From the NCBI RefSeq assembly GCF_016902445.1, contig NZ_JACSNX010000021.1, forward strand, positions 1-50,622: 50,622 bases of DNA, read 5' to 3'. The notes beneath the pieces were generated by a model. The model did no database searches. It was not told the origin of the DNA and saw only the letters and a list, made by a program, of their open reading frames with translations. This DNA comes from Oscillibacter valericigenes (lineage in GTDB: Bacteria; Bacillota; Clostridia; Oscillospirales; Oscillospiraceae). Of this stretch, positions 24,368 to 33,085 are shown piece by piece; position 1 is the first letter of the stretch, and each line of letters begins with the position of its first letter. Position numbers and translations under genes: made by a program.

Positions 24368-24385
24368 GTCCGCCTCCCAAAGCGC

Positions 24386-24414
24386 AAAAAGGACTGCGGC
24401 AAAAGCCGCAGTCC
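24386..24414 (-). terminator. Terminator after the lipoprotein gene
   Basis: GGACTGCGGC-AAAA-GCCGCAGTCC gives a 10-bp stem followed on the minus strand by TTTTT. It ends the lipoprotein transcript before the next membrane protein gene. Confidence 0.88.
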
Positions 24415-24438
24415 CAGTTTATGCCGCAATTGGCAGAT

Positions 24439-25641
24439 CTATGCGTTCAGATACGCCCCATAGCTTCCAAGGGCCGCCGCCAGCGTCTCCGGAGTCCAGT
24501 CCCAGTAATCGGCGGTCCGCAGGCAGTCTCCCAGGACGCCGCACAGCGCCCGGGCCTCTTCCTCTGTCCGCTGGTCCAGCAGGGCGGGCAGGACCGCCAT
24601 GTCCTCCGCCGGGTGTTCCAGGATGTAGCAGGGCACCAGCCAGTCGTGGCTGAATCCCTCCGTCAGGAAGAATGCGTCCACCAGCTCCGGAAGGGGCGCT
24701 TCCTCCCCAGAGGCGGACAGGGGCAGATCCACAGAGCTTCCCCCGGTGGCCAGGCCGTCGCAGAACCAGTCGCCGTCTGCATTCTTCCGGATGGCGGCCT
24801 CTCTGCCATAGCCGTAATATCCATCCGCGTCCGGCTCGCCCAGGCCGGAGCCCGCCTGCCAGCTGTTGGCCATCGCTCCCTCCGGGTCGTCCACCAGCAG
24901 CCGGAAGCCCAGTCCGGCGCAGAAGTTCTCCGGCTCCCCGTAGTAGGCGTCAAACACACTGGCGCCGCTGGCCTGGAAGTCCAGGGGTTTCCAGGTGACC
25001 CAGTCCGGTACGCTGCGGACGTTCTCCGCCATGGCCTCGTTCAGCTGCCGGGCGATGGCCTCGTAGTCCGTCTCTGCCCCGTCCACCGTGGGGGCGGAAA
25101 ACGCCATCTCCCGCAGGGCGTCCTCAGCGATCCCCCGCAGCAGGTCCCCCAGGCCGGGGCCCACGTCCTCCACGGCCGTCACCTGGGCGTAGTGGGCCTC
25201 CCCGTCCACGTTCCACATCACCGCGTCTCCGCCGGTACAGCACCGCAGGGTGGTCTCCCCGTCCGGGGCGGTCATGGTGAAGCACAGTCCTCTGTTCTCC
25301 ATATCGGTCCACTGCACGCCAAAGGTGCTGGCCGAGGACGGCTCCCACTGGTAGCTGTAGGAGAACAGGTTCTCCTGCCCCGCCACGTTCCAGGCGCTCT
25401 CCGGGGTGATGGAGAGGGTGAGGGGCTCGGCGTCCTCCGCCGTCACATCCAGGGTGAAGGTCAGGTCCTTTGTGATCGCGGCATACGCCTCCATGGCGGA
25501 GGATACCAACTCCTCACCGGAGAGGGCCTCTGTCTCTCCTTCCAGGACCTCTTCCGGGACTTCCTCCGGCGTCTGTTCCCCGGCTGTGCCGCAGCCGGCC
25601 AGCAGTATCATCAGCACCCCGCAGAGAAGAAATCGCCTCAT
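24439..25641 (-). CDS. Lipoprotein, function unknown
   Basis: A 400-residue secreted lipoprotein: a basic start MRRF, a hydrophobic core, and the lipobox LLAGC with Cys17. It is followed by an acidic Glu/Pro-rich linker (about 20-40). The body, of about 350 residues, starts with a LolA/LppX-like stretch (VSSAMEAYAAITKDLTFTLDV), but I cannot place it in a family. The ATG at 25641 has GAGGTG 6 nt upstream; an in-frame GTG three codons earlier overlaps that site. It has an odd palindrome AATCGT-T-ACGATT at 25746-25758 in its upstream region and its own terminator. Confidence 0.8.
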   Translation of the reverse strand: MRRFLLCGVLMILLAGCGTAGEQTPEEVPEEVLEGETEALSGEELVSSAMEAYAAITKDLTFTLDVTAEDAEPLTLSITPESAWNVAGQENLFSYSYQWEPSSASTFGVQWTDMENRGLCFTMTAPDGETTLRCCTGGDAVMWNVDGEAHYAQVTAVEDVGPGLGDLLRGIAEDALREMAFSAPTVDGAETDYEAIARQLNEAMAENVRSVPDWVTWKPLDFQASGASVFDAYYGEPENFCAGLGFRLLVDDPEGAMANSWQAGSGLGEPDADGYYGYGREAAIRKNADGDWFCDGLATGGSSVDLPLSASGEEAPLPELVDAFFLTEGFSHDWLVPCYILEHPAEDMAVLPALLDQRTEEEARALCGVLGDCLRTADYWDWTPETLAAALGSYGAYLNA

Positions 25642-25786
25642 GTTTGGCACCTCGCTTTCCAGATCCTGGTCATACCGTTCTGCTCTCCGTACTGTAAGTC
25701 CAGCATATTCGGATGTTTTCCAAAAATCCCCTCAATTTCGCAACAAATCGTTACGATTCAGAAACAGCGAGGCTCCCACGGCGCGG

Positions 25787-25820
25787 AAAAATGCCGGCCG
25801 GGCTTCCGCCTGGCCGGCAT
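25787..25820 (-). terminator. Terminator of azlCD
   Basis: ATGCCGGCC and GGCCGGCAT (12-nt loop) are followed by TTTTT on the minus strand, six bases beyond the azlD stop codon. Confidence 0.88.
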
Positions 25821-25826
25821 CATTTC

Positions 25827-26162
25827 TCAGACGAACACCGCCTGCACCAGCACCATATACAGCACAGTGCCCCCGGCGATGGACAGCAGCACGTTCCGCT
25901 TCCAGGTGTGCAGCGCCGTCACCGCCGCGATGGCGATCAGCTCCGGCGCTCCGTGGGGGGCGGACAGCCAGGAGACGTTCCGCAGGCAGTACACCACCAG
26001 CAGTCCCATCATGGCCGGCGGCAGGACCCTGCCCAGATACGTCACCACGGCAGGGGGCTGCTTCTTCTCCGGGAACAGCCAGAAGGGCAGCCAGCGGGTC
26101 AGCTGGGTCCCGGCGGCCACCGCCAGGATGATGCCCAGGGTCTCCACAGGCGTCAGCGTCAT
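25827..26162 (-). CDS. azlD: AzlD-family branched-chain amino acid exporter subunit
   Basis: A 111-residue protein with three to four helices. The pattern [14 protein letters not shown] followed by [20 protein letters not shown] is typical of AzlD. Together with AzlC it forms the two-component LIV-E exporter of branched-chain amino acids or analogues. Its ATG overlaps the azlC stop codon by four bases, so the pair is translationally coupled. Confidence 0.92.
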   Translation of the reverse strand: MTLTPVETLGIILAVAAGTQLTRWLPFWLFPEKKQPPAVVTYLGRVLPPAMMGLLVVYCLRNVSWLSAPHGAPELIAIAAVTALHTWKRNVLLSIAGGTVLYMVLVQAVFV

Positions 26163-26881
26163 CGGCCTCCCTCCTCTCCGCTTCGATCCAGGCGCCGCCG
26201 GGTGCCCAGCAGCACCGCCAGCACCAGCGCCATGGCGGGGATCACCATGTTGTCCGCCTGGAACACCGCCAGGCTCACAGCGGCGCAGAGGATGCCGATG
26301 ATCCCGGCGGGCCGGTTCTCCGGCTTTTTCCACTGCTCCAGAAACAGCACCACGAACAGCGCCGTCAGGGCGAAGTCCAGTCCCGTGGTGTCAAAGGTGA
26401 TCAGATTCCCCGCCAGGCCCCCCAGGGCCGTGCCTGTGATCCAGTAGAGGTAGTCCAGCAGGGAGATCCAAAAGTAGAAGTCCTTTCCGGCCACGCCCTC
26501 CGGCGGCTCCAGGGTGGACACCAGGGAGAAGGTCTCGTCGCACAGCACATAGATCAGAAACGGCCGCACCTTCCCCAGCCCCTTGTACTTGTCCAGCAAA
26601 CTCAGCCCGTAGAACATATGCCGGGCGTTGACCATGACGGACAGCAGAAAGGCCTGGATGGGGTCAAAGGCCGTGGTCAGCAGGGTGATGGCCACGAACT
26701 GCATGCTGCCGCCGAAGGCGATGGCGCTCATCAGCACGGACCACCCCGGCCCGTACCCCTTGGACTGCATCAGCACGCCGTAGGCGATGCCCAGGCACAG
26801 AAACCCCGTCATCACCGGGATGGTGGCTGGAAACGCCGCCCGCAGGGCCGCCCGGCGCTGATGCCGCTGTGTCTCTTCCAT
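26159..26881 (-). CDS. azlC: AzlC-family branched-chain amino acid exporter
   Basis: A 240-residue polytopic protein. The segments [35 protein letters not shown] and [13 protein letters not shown] are AzlC family hallmarks. The start METTQ-like at 26881 follows a perfect AAGGAGGT; the longer open frame upstream reads argS in another frame. It exports branched-chain amino acids with AzlD. A BrnQ-type importer of the same substrates is encoded 6 kb away at 33.1 kb. Confidence 0.93.
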   Translation of the reverse strand: MEETQRHQRRAALRAAFPATIPVMTGFLCLGIAYGVLMQSKGYGPGWSVLMSAIAFGGSMQFVAITLLTTAFDPIQAFLLSVMVNARHMFYGLSLLDKYKGLGKVRPFLIYVLCDETFSLVSTLEPPEGVAGKDFYFWISLLDYLYWITGTALGGLAGNLITFDTTGLDFALTALFVVLFLEQWKKPENRPAGIIGILCAAVSLAVFQADNMVIPAMALVLAVLLGTRRRLDRSGEEGGR

Positions 26882-26910
26882 TTCAGACCTCCTTGGTATA
26901 TCAGACTCCC

Positions 26911-26945
26911 AAAAAACAGGGCCCACACCTTCCGTGCGGGCCCTG
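26911..26945 (-). terminator. Terminator of argS
   Basis: CAGGGCCC and GGGCCCTG, with the inner GCAC/GTG pairs extending the stem, are followed on the minus strand by TTTTTT. It lies just after argS and just before the azlC ribosome binding site. Confidence 0.9.
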
Positions 26946-26952
26946 CCATGCC

Positions 26953-28695
26953 TTACATCTTCTCCGGTGCCTCCACGCCGATGAGCTTCAGACCGTTCCG
27001 CAGGACGATCCGGGTGTCGTCCGCCAGCTTCAGCCGGGCGTCCCGGACCGCCGCCTCCTCGCCCCGGATGCGGCAGGCGGTGTAGAACCGGTGGAAGCAG
27101 CCCGCCAGCTCCTGGAGATAGCGGTTGATATAGCTGGGATCGTAGTCCCGGGCCGCCAGCTTGATGACCTCGCTGAACTGGGCGATCTGCTTCAGCAGGG
27201 CCCGCTCCGCCTCGCCGGTCAGCAGGGACATGTCCACATCCGCCTGGGCCGGCACGGAGACATTCTCCTCCCCCAGGGTCCGCAGCAGGGAGCAGATGCG
27301 GGCGTGGGCGTACTCCACATAGTAGATGGGGTTCTCGCTGTCCTCCCGGACCGCCAGCCCCAGGTCGAATTCCATCTGGGTGTCCGGCTTGGCGTTGAAG
27401 TACCACCGGGCGGCGTCCACGCTGACCTCGTCCAGCAGGTCGGAGAGGCTGATGGCCTTGCCGGTGCGCTTGCTCATCCGCACCACCTCACCGTCCCGCA
27501 GCAGCTTCACCAGCTGCATCAGAACGATGTCCAGCTTGTCTCCATCCAGGCCGATGGCGTCCAGGGCCCCCTTCAGCCGGGCCACGTGGCCGTGGTGGTC
27601 GGCGCCCCAGATGTTGATGACCCGGTCAAAGCCCCGGACGGCGAACTTGTTCCGGTGATAGGCGATGTCGGCGGCGAAGTAGGTGTAGAAGCCGTTGGCC
27701 CGGCGCAGCACGTCGTCCTTCAGGTCCAGCTTCTCGATATCCGCCTCCTTCTTTCCCTGCTTGCGGAAGTGGTCCCGGAGGATGTCGGCGGTGCGGAGCC
27801 ACAGGGCCCCGTCCTTCTCATAGGTCCAGCCCCGCTCCGTCAGCAGGTCCACGGTCTCCTTCACATAGCCGCTCTCGTGGAGGGCGGACTCATAGAACCA
27901 GTTGTCGTAGTGGATCTTGTACCGCTCCAGGTCGGTCTTCATCTTGGGCAGGTTGACGGACAGGCCGAACTGGGCCAGGGTGTCCAGCCGCTCCTGCTCC
28001 GGCACATCCACCAGCTTGTCCCCGTTCTCCTCGTAGTAAGCCCGGGCCAGGTCCTTGATATCCTCCCCCTGGTACCCGTCCTCCGGGAAGGGCACGTTCT
28101 CCTCTCCCTGGATGATCTGGAGATACCGGGCCTCGATGGAGTGGGCGAACTTGTCGATCTGGTGGCCGGCGTCGTTCACATAGAACTCTCTCGTCACGTC
28201 CGCGCCGCAGGCGGTGAGGACGGAGGCCAGGGTGTCTCCCAGCACGCCGCCCCGGGCGTTGCCCATGTGCATGGGGCCCGTGGGGTTGGCGGAGACGAAC
28301 TCCACCATGATCTTCTGTCCCTTGAGGCCGTCATTGGTGCCGTAGGCGGTGCCCTCCGCCTCCACCGCTTCACAGACGGCGGCATACCAGCTGTCGTTCA
28401 GGCGGAAGTTCAGGAAGCCCGGCCCGGCGATCTCCGCGGAGGCGAAGTAGCTCCCCGTCAGGTCCATGTGGTCCAGCAGGGCCTGGGCGATGTTCCGGGG
28501 CGGCTGGCGCAGAGCCTTGGATGCCGCCAGGGCAAAGGTGGTGGTGAAGTCGCCGTTGGCGGTGTCCTTGGGGATCTCCACCGGAGCGGTCTTGACCTCC
28601 GCCGCCGGCAGCGTGCCGTCCGCCACCGCCGCCTGATAGGCCGCCATTGCCAGGGCCGCCGCCTGGTCCTTCGCGTTTTGTACCATGTTGATCAT
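26953..28695 (-). CDS. argS: Arginyl-tRNA synthetase
   Basis: A 580-residue class I synthetase charging tRNA-Arg. The N-terminal additional domain is followed by the HIGH-type site at SANPTGPMHMGNARGG (His143-Asn146). The KMSKS counterpart is VRMSKRTGKA at about residue 405, the reduced form usual in ArgRS. The C-terminal helical DALR anticodon-binding domain ends with LRNGLKLIGVEAPEKM. The start has AGAGGGA a few bases upstream. Position behind a YwiB/DUF1934 gene matches Bacillus. A miniature repeat separates the two genes. Confidence 0.96.
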   Translation of the reverse strand: MINMVQNAKDQAAALAMAAYQAAVADGTLPAAEVKTAPVEIPKDTANGDFTTTFALAASKALRQPPRNIAQALLDHMDLTGSYFASAEIAGPGFLNFRLNDSWYAAVCEAVEAEGTAYGTNDGLKGQKIMVEFVSANPTGPMHMGNARGGVLGDTLASVLTACGADVTREFYVNDAGHQIDKFAHSIEARYLQIIQGEENVPFPEDGYQGEDIKDLARAYYEENGDKLVDVPEQERLDTLAQFGLSVNLPKMKTDLERYKIHYDNWFYESALHESGYVKETVDLLTERGWTYEKDGALWLRTADILRDHFRKQGKKEADIEKLDLKDDVLRRANGFYTYFAADIAYHRNKFAVRGFDRVINIWGADHHGHVARLKGALDAIGLDGDKLDIVLMQLVKLLRDGEVVRMSKRTGKAISLSDLLDEVSVDAARWYFNAKPDTQMEFDLGLAVREDSENPIYYVEYAHARICSLLRTLGEENVSVPAQADVDMSLLTGEAERALLKQIAQFSEVIKLAARDYDPSYINRYLQELAGCFHRFYTACRIRGEEAAVRDARLKLADDTRIVLRNGLKLIGVEAPEKM

Positions 28696-28708
28696 ATCGT
28701 TCCCTCTT

Positions 28709-28826
28709 TCGTCAATGAGGAATTAGGGATGAGGAAGTTTGGTGTCCGGCAGAGCCGGACAGATTTTGATTGCCGCCTGCGGCGGCCCCGCAATTCCTAA
28801 TTCCTAACTCCTAATTCCTAATTTTT
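28709..28826. repeat. Miniature repeat with ATTAGGAATTAGG arms and internal hairpins
   Basis: The right arm (28792-28824) is a direct repetition of CTAATTC and CTAACTC units. The left arm (28714-28736) holds the complementary GAGGAATTAGGGATGAGG. Between them are two perfect hairpins, GTCCGGC-N3-GCCGGAC (28744-28760) and GCCGCC-N3-GGCGGC (28772-28786). It looks like a non-autonomous miniature element. The stop codon of the upstream DUF1934 gene lies inside the right arm. Confidence 0.75.
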
Positions 28827-29252
28827 CCGTTTCACCCGGATCTTAAAGCTGTTTCTCCCCGTCACCGTATGCTCCACCGCGATGGAGTATCGGATCTCCA
28901 GCAGTCCCCCCCGGTCACTGAGATTATGCCGCAGGGCGCTGGTCTGGATATCCACGGACAGCTCCCCATAGGGGGTCTCATACAGGGACGTGTGCTGCCG
29001 TCCCTCTTCAAACACCATCTGGGAATTCACCGTTCCCGCCCGACGCAGGGTGACCTGGGGCCCGGTGATCTCAAACGTGGTCGTGGTCCCCTCCATGCCG
29101 GTGAGGGATGTCTCCTGATAGGTCAGGCGCAGCCCCTCCTCCATCAGCTCCAGCGTCCCTTCGGTCACCAGCTCCGTGGCGTCCGGGTCCACATCGTCGA
29201 AATACTGCTCGCCCCGGATAAACAGTGTCACCGGCAGCTTTTCCCTCCGCAT
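28818..29252 (-). CDS. DUF1934/YwiB-like beta-barrel protein
   Basis: A 144-residue protein of the DUF1934 (YwiB) family, which folds as a small lipocalin-like barrel. The family pattern of alternating strands (VTLFIRGEQYFDD, LRLTYQETSLTGMEGTTTTFEI, VTLRRAG, VFEEGRQHTSLYETPYGEL) is present. The function is unknown. The ATG lies directly behind the murI stop (TGAGATG), so the two are co-translated. Its 3' end runs into a repeat arm that supplies the TAG stop, so the last codons may be newly acquired. Confidence 0.85.
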   Translation of the reverse strand: MRREKLPVTLFIRGEQYFDDVDPDATELVTEGTLELMEEGLRLTYQETSLTGMEGTTTTFEITGPQVTLRRAGTVNSQMVFEEGRQHTSLYETPYGELSVDIQTSALRHNLSDRGGLLEIRYSIAVEHTVTGRNSFKIRVKRKN

Positions 29253-29253
29253 C

Positions 29254-30069
29254 TCAATACCGTTCAATGTCGATCCTCCGTGCCATATGATACAGATCCT
29301 CCTGCAGGAACAGGGAAGCCGTCTGCTCAAAATCCTCCACCCGGTCGCTGACATAGAACTCCGTCTCGCCCCGGCGTTCCTCATCCGCCCGCAGGTCCCG
29401 GGCCTTCAGCATCCGCTTCAGCTCAAAGGCGGACTCCTCTCCGGCGGACACCAGCTCCACGCCGGGTCCCATCACATCGCCGATCACATCCGCCAGCAGG
29501 GGATAGTGGGTGCAGCCCAGGATCAGGGTGTCCACCCCCGCCTCCTGCAGCGGTGCCAGATACTCCCGGGCCACGGTCTCGATCACCACGTCGCCCCGCC
29601 GGATGCGCCCGGCTTCCGCCAGGGGCACGAACAGGGGGCATGCCCGGCAGAAGACCTGCACCTCCGGATCCAGCCGCCGCAGGACGGCCTCGTAGGCACC
29701 GGACCGGACGGAGGCCGCCGTGGCGATCATGCCGACCCGCTTGTTTTTCGTCACCAGCACCGCCCGGCGGCAGGTGGGCTCCACCACGCCCACCATGGGC
29801 AGGTCGTTCTCCGCCTGCAGCGTGGTCAGGGAAGTGGTGGTGACCGTCCCGCAGGCGATGAGGATGGCCTTCAGGTCAAAGGATCGCAGAAAGCGCACAT
29901 CCTGCCGGGCATATTTCAGAATGGTCTCCCGGGACCGGCCGCCGTAGGGCACCCGGGCGGTATCGCCGAAGTAGATCAGGTCCTCCTCCGGCAGGATCTT
30001 CCAAAGGGCATGCACTGCCGTCAGCCCTCCCAGTCCTGAGTCGAATACCCCGATGGGGCGCTGATCCAT
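29254..30069 (-). CDS. murI: Glutamate racemase
   Basis: A 271-residue enzyme that makes D-glutamate for peptidoglycan. It shows the N-terminal IGVFDSGLGGLT with Asp10, the first catalytic cysteine Cys73 in IACGTVTTT and the second Cys186 in LGCTHYPLL. The usual ACNTA is ACGTV here, an accepted variant among Clostridia. The start MDQRPIG is the family start; the longer frame is not supported. It heads the operon murI-DUF1934-argS. Confidence 0.94.
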   Translation of the reverse strand: MDQRPIGVFDSGLGGLTAVHALWKILPEEDLIYFGDTARVPYGGRSRETILKYARQDVRFLRSFDLKAILIACGTVTTTSLTTLQAENDLPMVGVVEPTCRRAVLVTKNKRVGMIATAASVRSGAYEAVLRRLDPEVQVFCRACPLFVPLAEAGRIRRGDVVIETVAREYLAPLQEAGVDTLILGCTHYPLLADVIGDVMGPGVELVSAGEESAFELKRMLKARDLRADEERRGETEFYVSDRVEDFEQTASLFLQEDLYHMARRIDIERY

Positions 30070-30141
30070 TCCGTTCCGCCTCCTTCTCCGGCCGCAGGGC
30101 CGGCCGGGTCCCGCGGTGCGCATTTTACATCCGAGTTACAT

Positions 30142-30170
30142 ATTATACTATGCGGCGCCTTCCGCCGCAA
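30142..30170 (-). promoter_or_regulatory. Promoter of murI
   Basis: On the minus strand TTGCGG (30170-30165) is followed after 17 bases by TATAAT (30147-30142), about 65 bases before the murI ATG. Confidence 0.75.
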
Positions 30171-30224
30171 GACAGATTTTAGTCTTTTTGCCCTGTTTTT
30201 TATATGGAATTTTGCAGGGTCGTC

Positions 30225-30233
30225 TGATATAAT
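30225..30233 (+). promoter_or_regulatory. Extended -10 promoter of the 136-residue protein gene
   Basis: TGATATAAT is a perfect extended -10 element, 36 bases before the ATG at 30270. No good -35 box is seen at normal spacing. Confidence 0.6.
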
Positions 30234-30269
30234 TGGAACAGTATTCTCTATTTGGGAGGTGTCTGCCCC

Positions 30270-30680
30270 ATGAAGATCGAACTGTCGGAACAGCAGTTCC
30301 GGTATCTGCTGGACCTGGTGTACATAGGAAACTGGGTCATCAACTCCACCCGGGAAAACGACCGGATCCAGGAATATGATCAGGTGGAAAGTCTGGTCTT
30401 CTCTCACTGCCTGCGCCATAAAATGAGCAAGCTGGTGGAGCTGTACCGGGGAGAGCTGATCCCCTCCCGGGCCTTTGCCGACGGCGGCATCCACGAGGCC
30501 ATCGAGCAGTATGAGGATGTGGTCTTCTATGAGATCCTGGCAGAGGAGCTGGCCATGCGGGACATGGATGGAGAGCCTCTGACCCGAGAAAACTACGGAG
30601 AACTGATGGACCGGATCGACGCCTATCTCTCCGAATTCGACGAACACGGCACCGACAACATCTCCGTGGATCTGCCCTGA
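30270..30680 (+). CDS. Uncharacterised 136-residue acidic protein
   Basis: I do not recognise this protein. It is soluble, helical and acidic, with VYIGNWVINSTRENDRIQEYDQVESLVFSH in the N-terminal half and a C-terminal helix rich in Glu and Asp. A strong ribosome binding site (GGGAGGTG) and a good extended -10 promoter show that it is expressed. It precedes the DUF362 ferredoxin gene by 81 bases on the same strand and may be cotranscribed with it. No catalytic motif is visible. Confidence 0.75.
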   Translation: MKIELSEQQFRYLLDLVYIGNWVINSTRENDRIQEYDQVESLVFSHCLRHKMSKLVELYRGELIPSRAFADGGIHEAIEQYEDVVFYEILAEELAMRDMDGEPLTRENYGELMDRIDAYLSEFDEHGTDNISVDLP

Positions 30681-30761
30681 GGCGGCAGGCACGCCGCCGC
30701 GGCCCCCAGGTCCCCGGATCTGCCGGAAACTTCAGAAAGAGAAAAAAGGAGCAACGAGAAC

Positions 30762-31883
30762 ATGGCAGAAAAATCAAAGGTCTACTTTGCGGACTTCCGC
30801 TGCCCCAGCTGGCGGGAGAACCTGCCCCAGAAGCTGGCCCGCCTGATGGAGACCGCCGGCTTCGGCGACATCGACATGGACGGCAAGTATGTGGCCATCA
30901 AGATGCACTTCGGCGAGCCGGGCAACCTTGCCTACCTCCGGCCCAACTGGGCCCGGGCCGTGGCGGACCTGGTGAAGTCCCACGGCGGCAAGCCCTTCCT
31001 GACGGACTGCAACACGCTGTACGTGGGCGGCCGGAAGAACGCCCTGGACCACATTGAGTCCGCCTATGTCAACGGCTTCACCCCCTATTCCACCGGCTGC
31101 CACATCCTGATCGCCGACGGCCTGAAGGGCAACGACGAGGTGGAGGTCCCGGTGGAGGGCGGAGAGTACGTGAAGGCCGCCAAGATCGGCCGGGCGGTGA
31201 TGGACGCGGACGTGTTCATCTCCCTGACCCACTTCAAGGGCCATGAGCAGGCGGGCATGGGCGGCGCCCTGAAGAACATCGGCATGGGCTGCGGCTCCCG
31301 GGCCGGTAAGATGGAGCAGCACAACTCCGGCAAGCCCTTCGTCAAGCAGAAGAAGTGCATCGGCTGCCGGGCCTGCGCCAAGATCTGCGCCCACGGCGCC
31401 CCCCAGTTCGGCGAAGACGGCAAGGCCACCATCGACACAGACAAGTGCGTGGGCTGCGCCCGGTGCATCGCCGTGTGCCCCAAGGATGCCATCGAGTGCC
31501 TGTATGACGAGGCGCCGGCCATCCTGAACAAGAAGATCGCCGAGTACACCAAGGCGGTGGTGGACGGCCGCCCCTGCTTCCACGTGTCCCTGGTGGTGGA
31601 CGTGTCCCCCAACTGCGACTGCCACGGGGAGAACGACGTGCCCATCGTCCCGGACGTGGGCATGTTCGCCTCCTTCGACCCGGTGGCGCTGGACCAGGCC
31701 TGCGCCGACGCGGTGCTGGCCCAGACGCCCGCCTCCAACTCCGCCCTGTTCGACAAGGGCTGCGACTGCACGGACAAGGACTACTTCCACGCCGCCCACC
31801 CGGACACCGACTGGGCCGTCTGTCTGGAGCACGCGGAGAAGATCGGCATCGGCACCCGGGATTACGAGCTCATCAAGATCTGA
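30762..31883 (+). CDS. DUF362 protein with two [4Fe-4S] ferredoxin motifs
   Basis: A 373-residue iron-sulfur protein. The DUF362 core runs from about residue 5 to 195 (KMHFGEPGN, GGKPFLTDCNTLY, THFKGHEQAGMGGALKNIGMGC). It is followed by a bacterial ferredoxin insert with Cys199-202-205-209 and Cys229-232-235-239, then the rest of the DUF362 region. In the first cluster the last Cys is followed by Ala instead of Pro. DUF362 proteins are widespread in anaerobes and of unproven role; electron transfer is inferred from the clusters. A terminator follows directly. Confidence 0.9.
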   Translation: MAEKSKVYFADFRCPSWRENLPQKLARLMETAGFGDIDMDGKYVAIKMHFGEPGNLAYLRPNWARAVADLVKSHGGKPFLTDCNTLYVGGRKNALDHIESAYVNGFTPYSTGCHILIADGLKGNDEVEVPVEGGEYVKAAKIGRAVMDADVFISLTHFKGHEQAGMGGALKNIGMGCGSRAGKMEQHNSGKPFVKQKKCIGCRACAKICAHGAPQFGEDGKATIDTDKCVGCARCIAVCPKDAIECLYDEAPAILNKKIAEYTKAVVDGRPCFHVSLVVDVSPNCDCHGENDVPIVPDVGMFASFDPVALDQACADAVLAQTPASNSALFDKGCDCTDKDYFHAAHPDTDWAVCLEHAEKIGIGTRDYELIKI

Positions 31884-31887
31884 ATCC

Positions 31888-31925
31888 AAAAAGAAGCAGG
31901 ACTTTTGCAAGTCCTGCTTCTTTTT
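31888..31925. terminator. Bidirectional terminator after the DUF362 gene
   Basis: A 17-bp perfect stem (AAAAAGAAGCAGGACTT / AAGTCCTGCTTCTTTTT) with a 4-nt loop lies between convergent genes. Confidence 0.95.
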
Positions 31926-31944
31926 CTGCGCTGTGGAAGGCCGC

Positions 31945-32817
31945 TCATGCGAACAGGGCGTTGAACTGCTCCACCACGCTGTCGGCTCCGGTGTGGGCCA
32001 CCAGCATCACGAAATTGCCGTTGGAGACGATGCGGGACTCATTCTTCCACATCTCTGTGGGCGCCGGATACCAGGCGCCGCCGGGGGCCGTGCCGTCGCC
32101 CACCTGATAGTCGATCCGGGCCTGGAAGATGTCCTTCACCGCCTGGACGTCGCCGCTGTTCTCCACTTCCACCAGGGCGATCTCATCGCCGGAGGCGGAG
32201 ATCATGGCCATCTGCACCAGGCACTGCTTGGTGGCGATGGCGGAGAGGCCGGCATAGAAGGAATCCAGGGCCTCTCCCTCCATGGGCATCATACCGGGCC
32301 AGGTCTCTTGGTCGCTGGTGACAGAGGCCGCAAAGGCAGTCAGGTCCACCTGGGAGGAGGTGCCCCCCGCCGGAGTCTCCGGTGCGGAGCCGGACGTCTC
32401 CTCAGCCGGGGGCTGGGTGGGCTGGGATGCCGCTCCATTGTCTGCCGCAGGCTTCTGGAGCTCCTGCGCGGGCTTTTCAGGTGTCTCCTGGGCCGGCTTC
32501 TGGGAGGAGGTCCCCTGTCCGCCGGAGGGCTTTGCGCTGCCGGTGGTATTGCCGGAAGTCCCGGTGCCGGGACTGGACGTGCTGCTGCCGGACTCACCGG
32601 CATCTGTGTTCGGAGTCTCCTCCGCCGCAGCCTCCGGATCCTCCGCAGGCGCTTCTTCCTCCTGGGTCTCCTCGGACTCGCCGGCGGGGTCCTCCGTCTG
32701 GGTGGTCTCCTGGGTGGTGTCGCTGGTCTCGTCGGCGGGATCCTCCGTGCCGCCGCAGGCGGCCAGAGAAAGCGTCAACGCCAGAGCCAGCAGTCCTGCC
32801 AATACTTTCTTCTTCAT
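31945..32817 (-). CDS. DUF4358-family lipoprotein
   Basis: A 290-residue lipoprotein with the signal MKKKVLAGLLALALTLSLAAC (lipobox LAAC, Cys21). A disordered linker of about 130 residues rich in Glu, Thr, Ser and Pro follows. The C-terminal domain, of about 110 residues, shows the DUF4358 pattern (LVQMAMISASGDEIALVEV, VKDIFQARIDYQ, VMLVAHTGADSVVEQFNALF). The long linker suggests a domain held away from the membrane through the wall. The start is chosen for its signal peptide and a GGAGAGAG site; the longer frame lacks both. Confidence 0.85.
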   Translation of the reverse strand: MKKKVLAGLLALALTLSLAACGGTEDPADETSDTTQETTQTEDPAGESEETQEEEAPAEDPEAAAEETPNTDAGESGSSTSSPGTGTSGNTTGSAKPSGGQGTSSQKPAQETPEKPAQELQKPAADNGAASQPTQPPAEETSGSAPETPAGGTSSQVDLTAFAASVTSDQETWPGMMPMEGEALDSFYAGLSAIATKQCLVQMAMISASGDEIALVEVENSGDVQAVKDIFQARIDYQVGDGTAPGGAWYPAPTEMWKNESRIVSNGNFVMLVAHTGADSVVEQFNALFA

Positions 32818-32966
32818 GTCTCTCTCCTGTTTTGATGGGATTTGCGGCACACCGCCGCGCTTTGTTCTCTTAGACGGCCCCCCTTCCGAAAAAGTTCCCG
32901 CTCCGCAGACATTTTTTGCACAGCCGCGGCGCTCCGGCCCAAATGGCGGTTTTCCGGCAGACAACA

Positions 32967-32995
32967 TTGACTTTTCCCGAAATTTCACATATAAT
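32967..32995 (+). promoter_or_regulatory. Promoter of brnQ
   Basis: TTGACT (32967-32972) and a perfect TATAAT (32990-32995) are 17 bases apart. The start site near 33002 gives a leader of about 95 nt with two hairpins. Confidence 0.87.
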
Positions 32996-33045
32996 CGATT
33001 CGCTCAACTGATCAAATACACAGGCCGCGCGGAAAACGCGCGGCT

Positions 33046-33085
33046 GCTTTGCCCCCGGGCGGCAGATATCCGCCTGCCGCAAAGC
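33046..33085 (+). promoter_or_regulatory. Leader hairpin abutting the brnQ ribosome binding site
   Basis: GCTTTGC (33046-33052) pairs with GCAAAGC (33079-33085) and encloses GGCGG-N7-CCGCC (33058-33074). The AAGGAGGT site starts at the next base. An upstream hairpin, GCCGCGCG-N5-CGCGCGGC (33024-33044), precedes it. A translational control element is possible; no terminator T-run is present. Confidence 0.45.
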
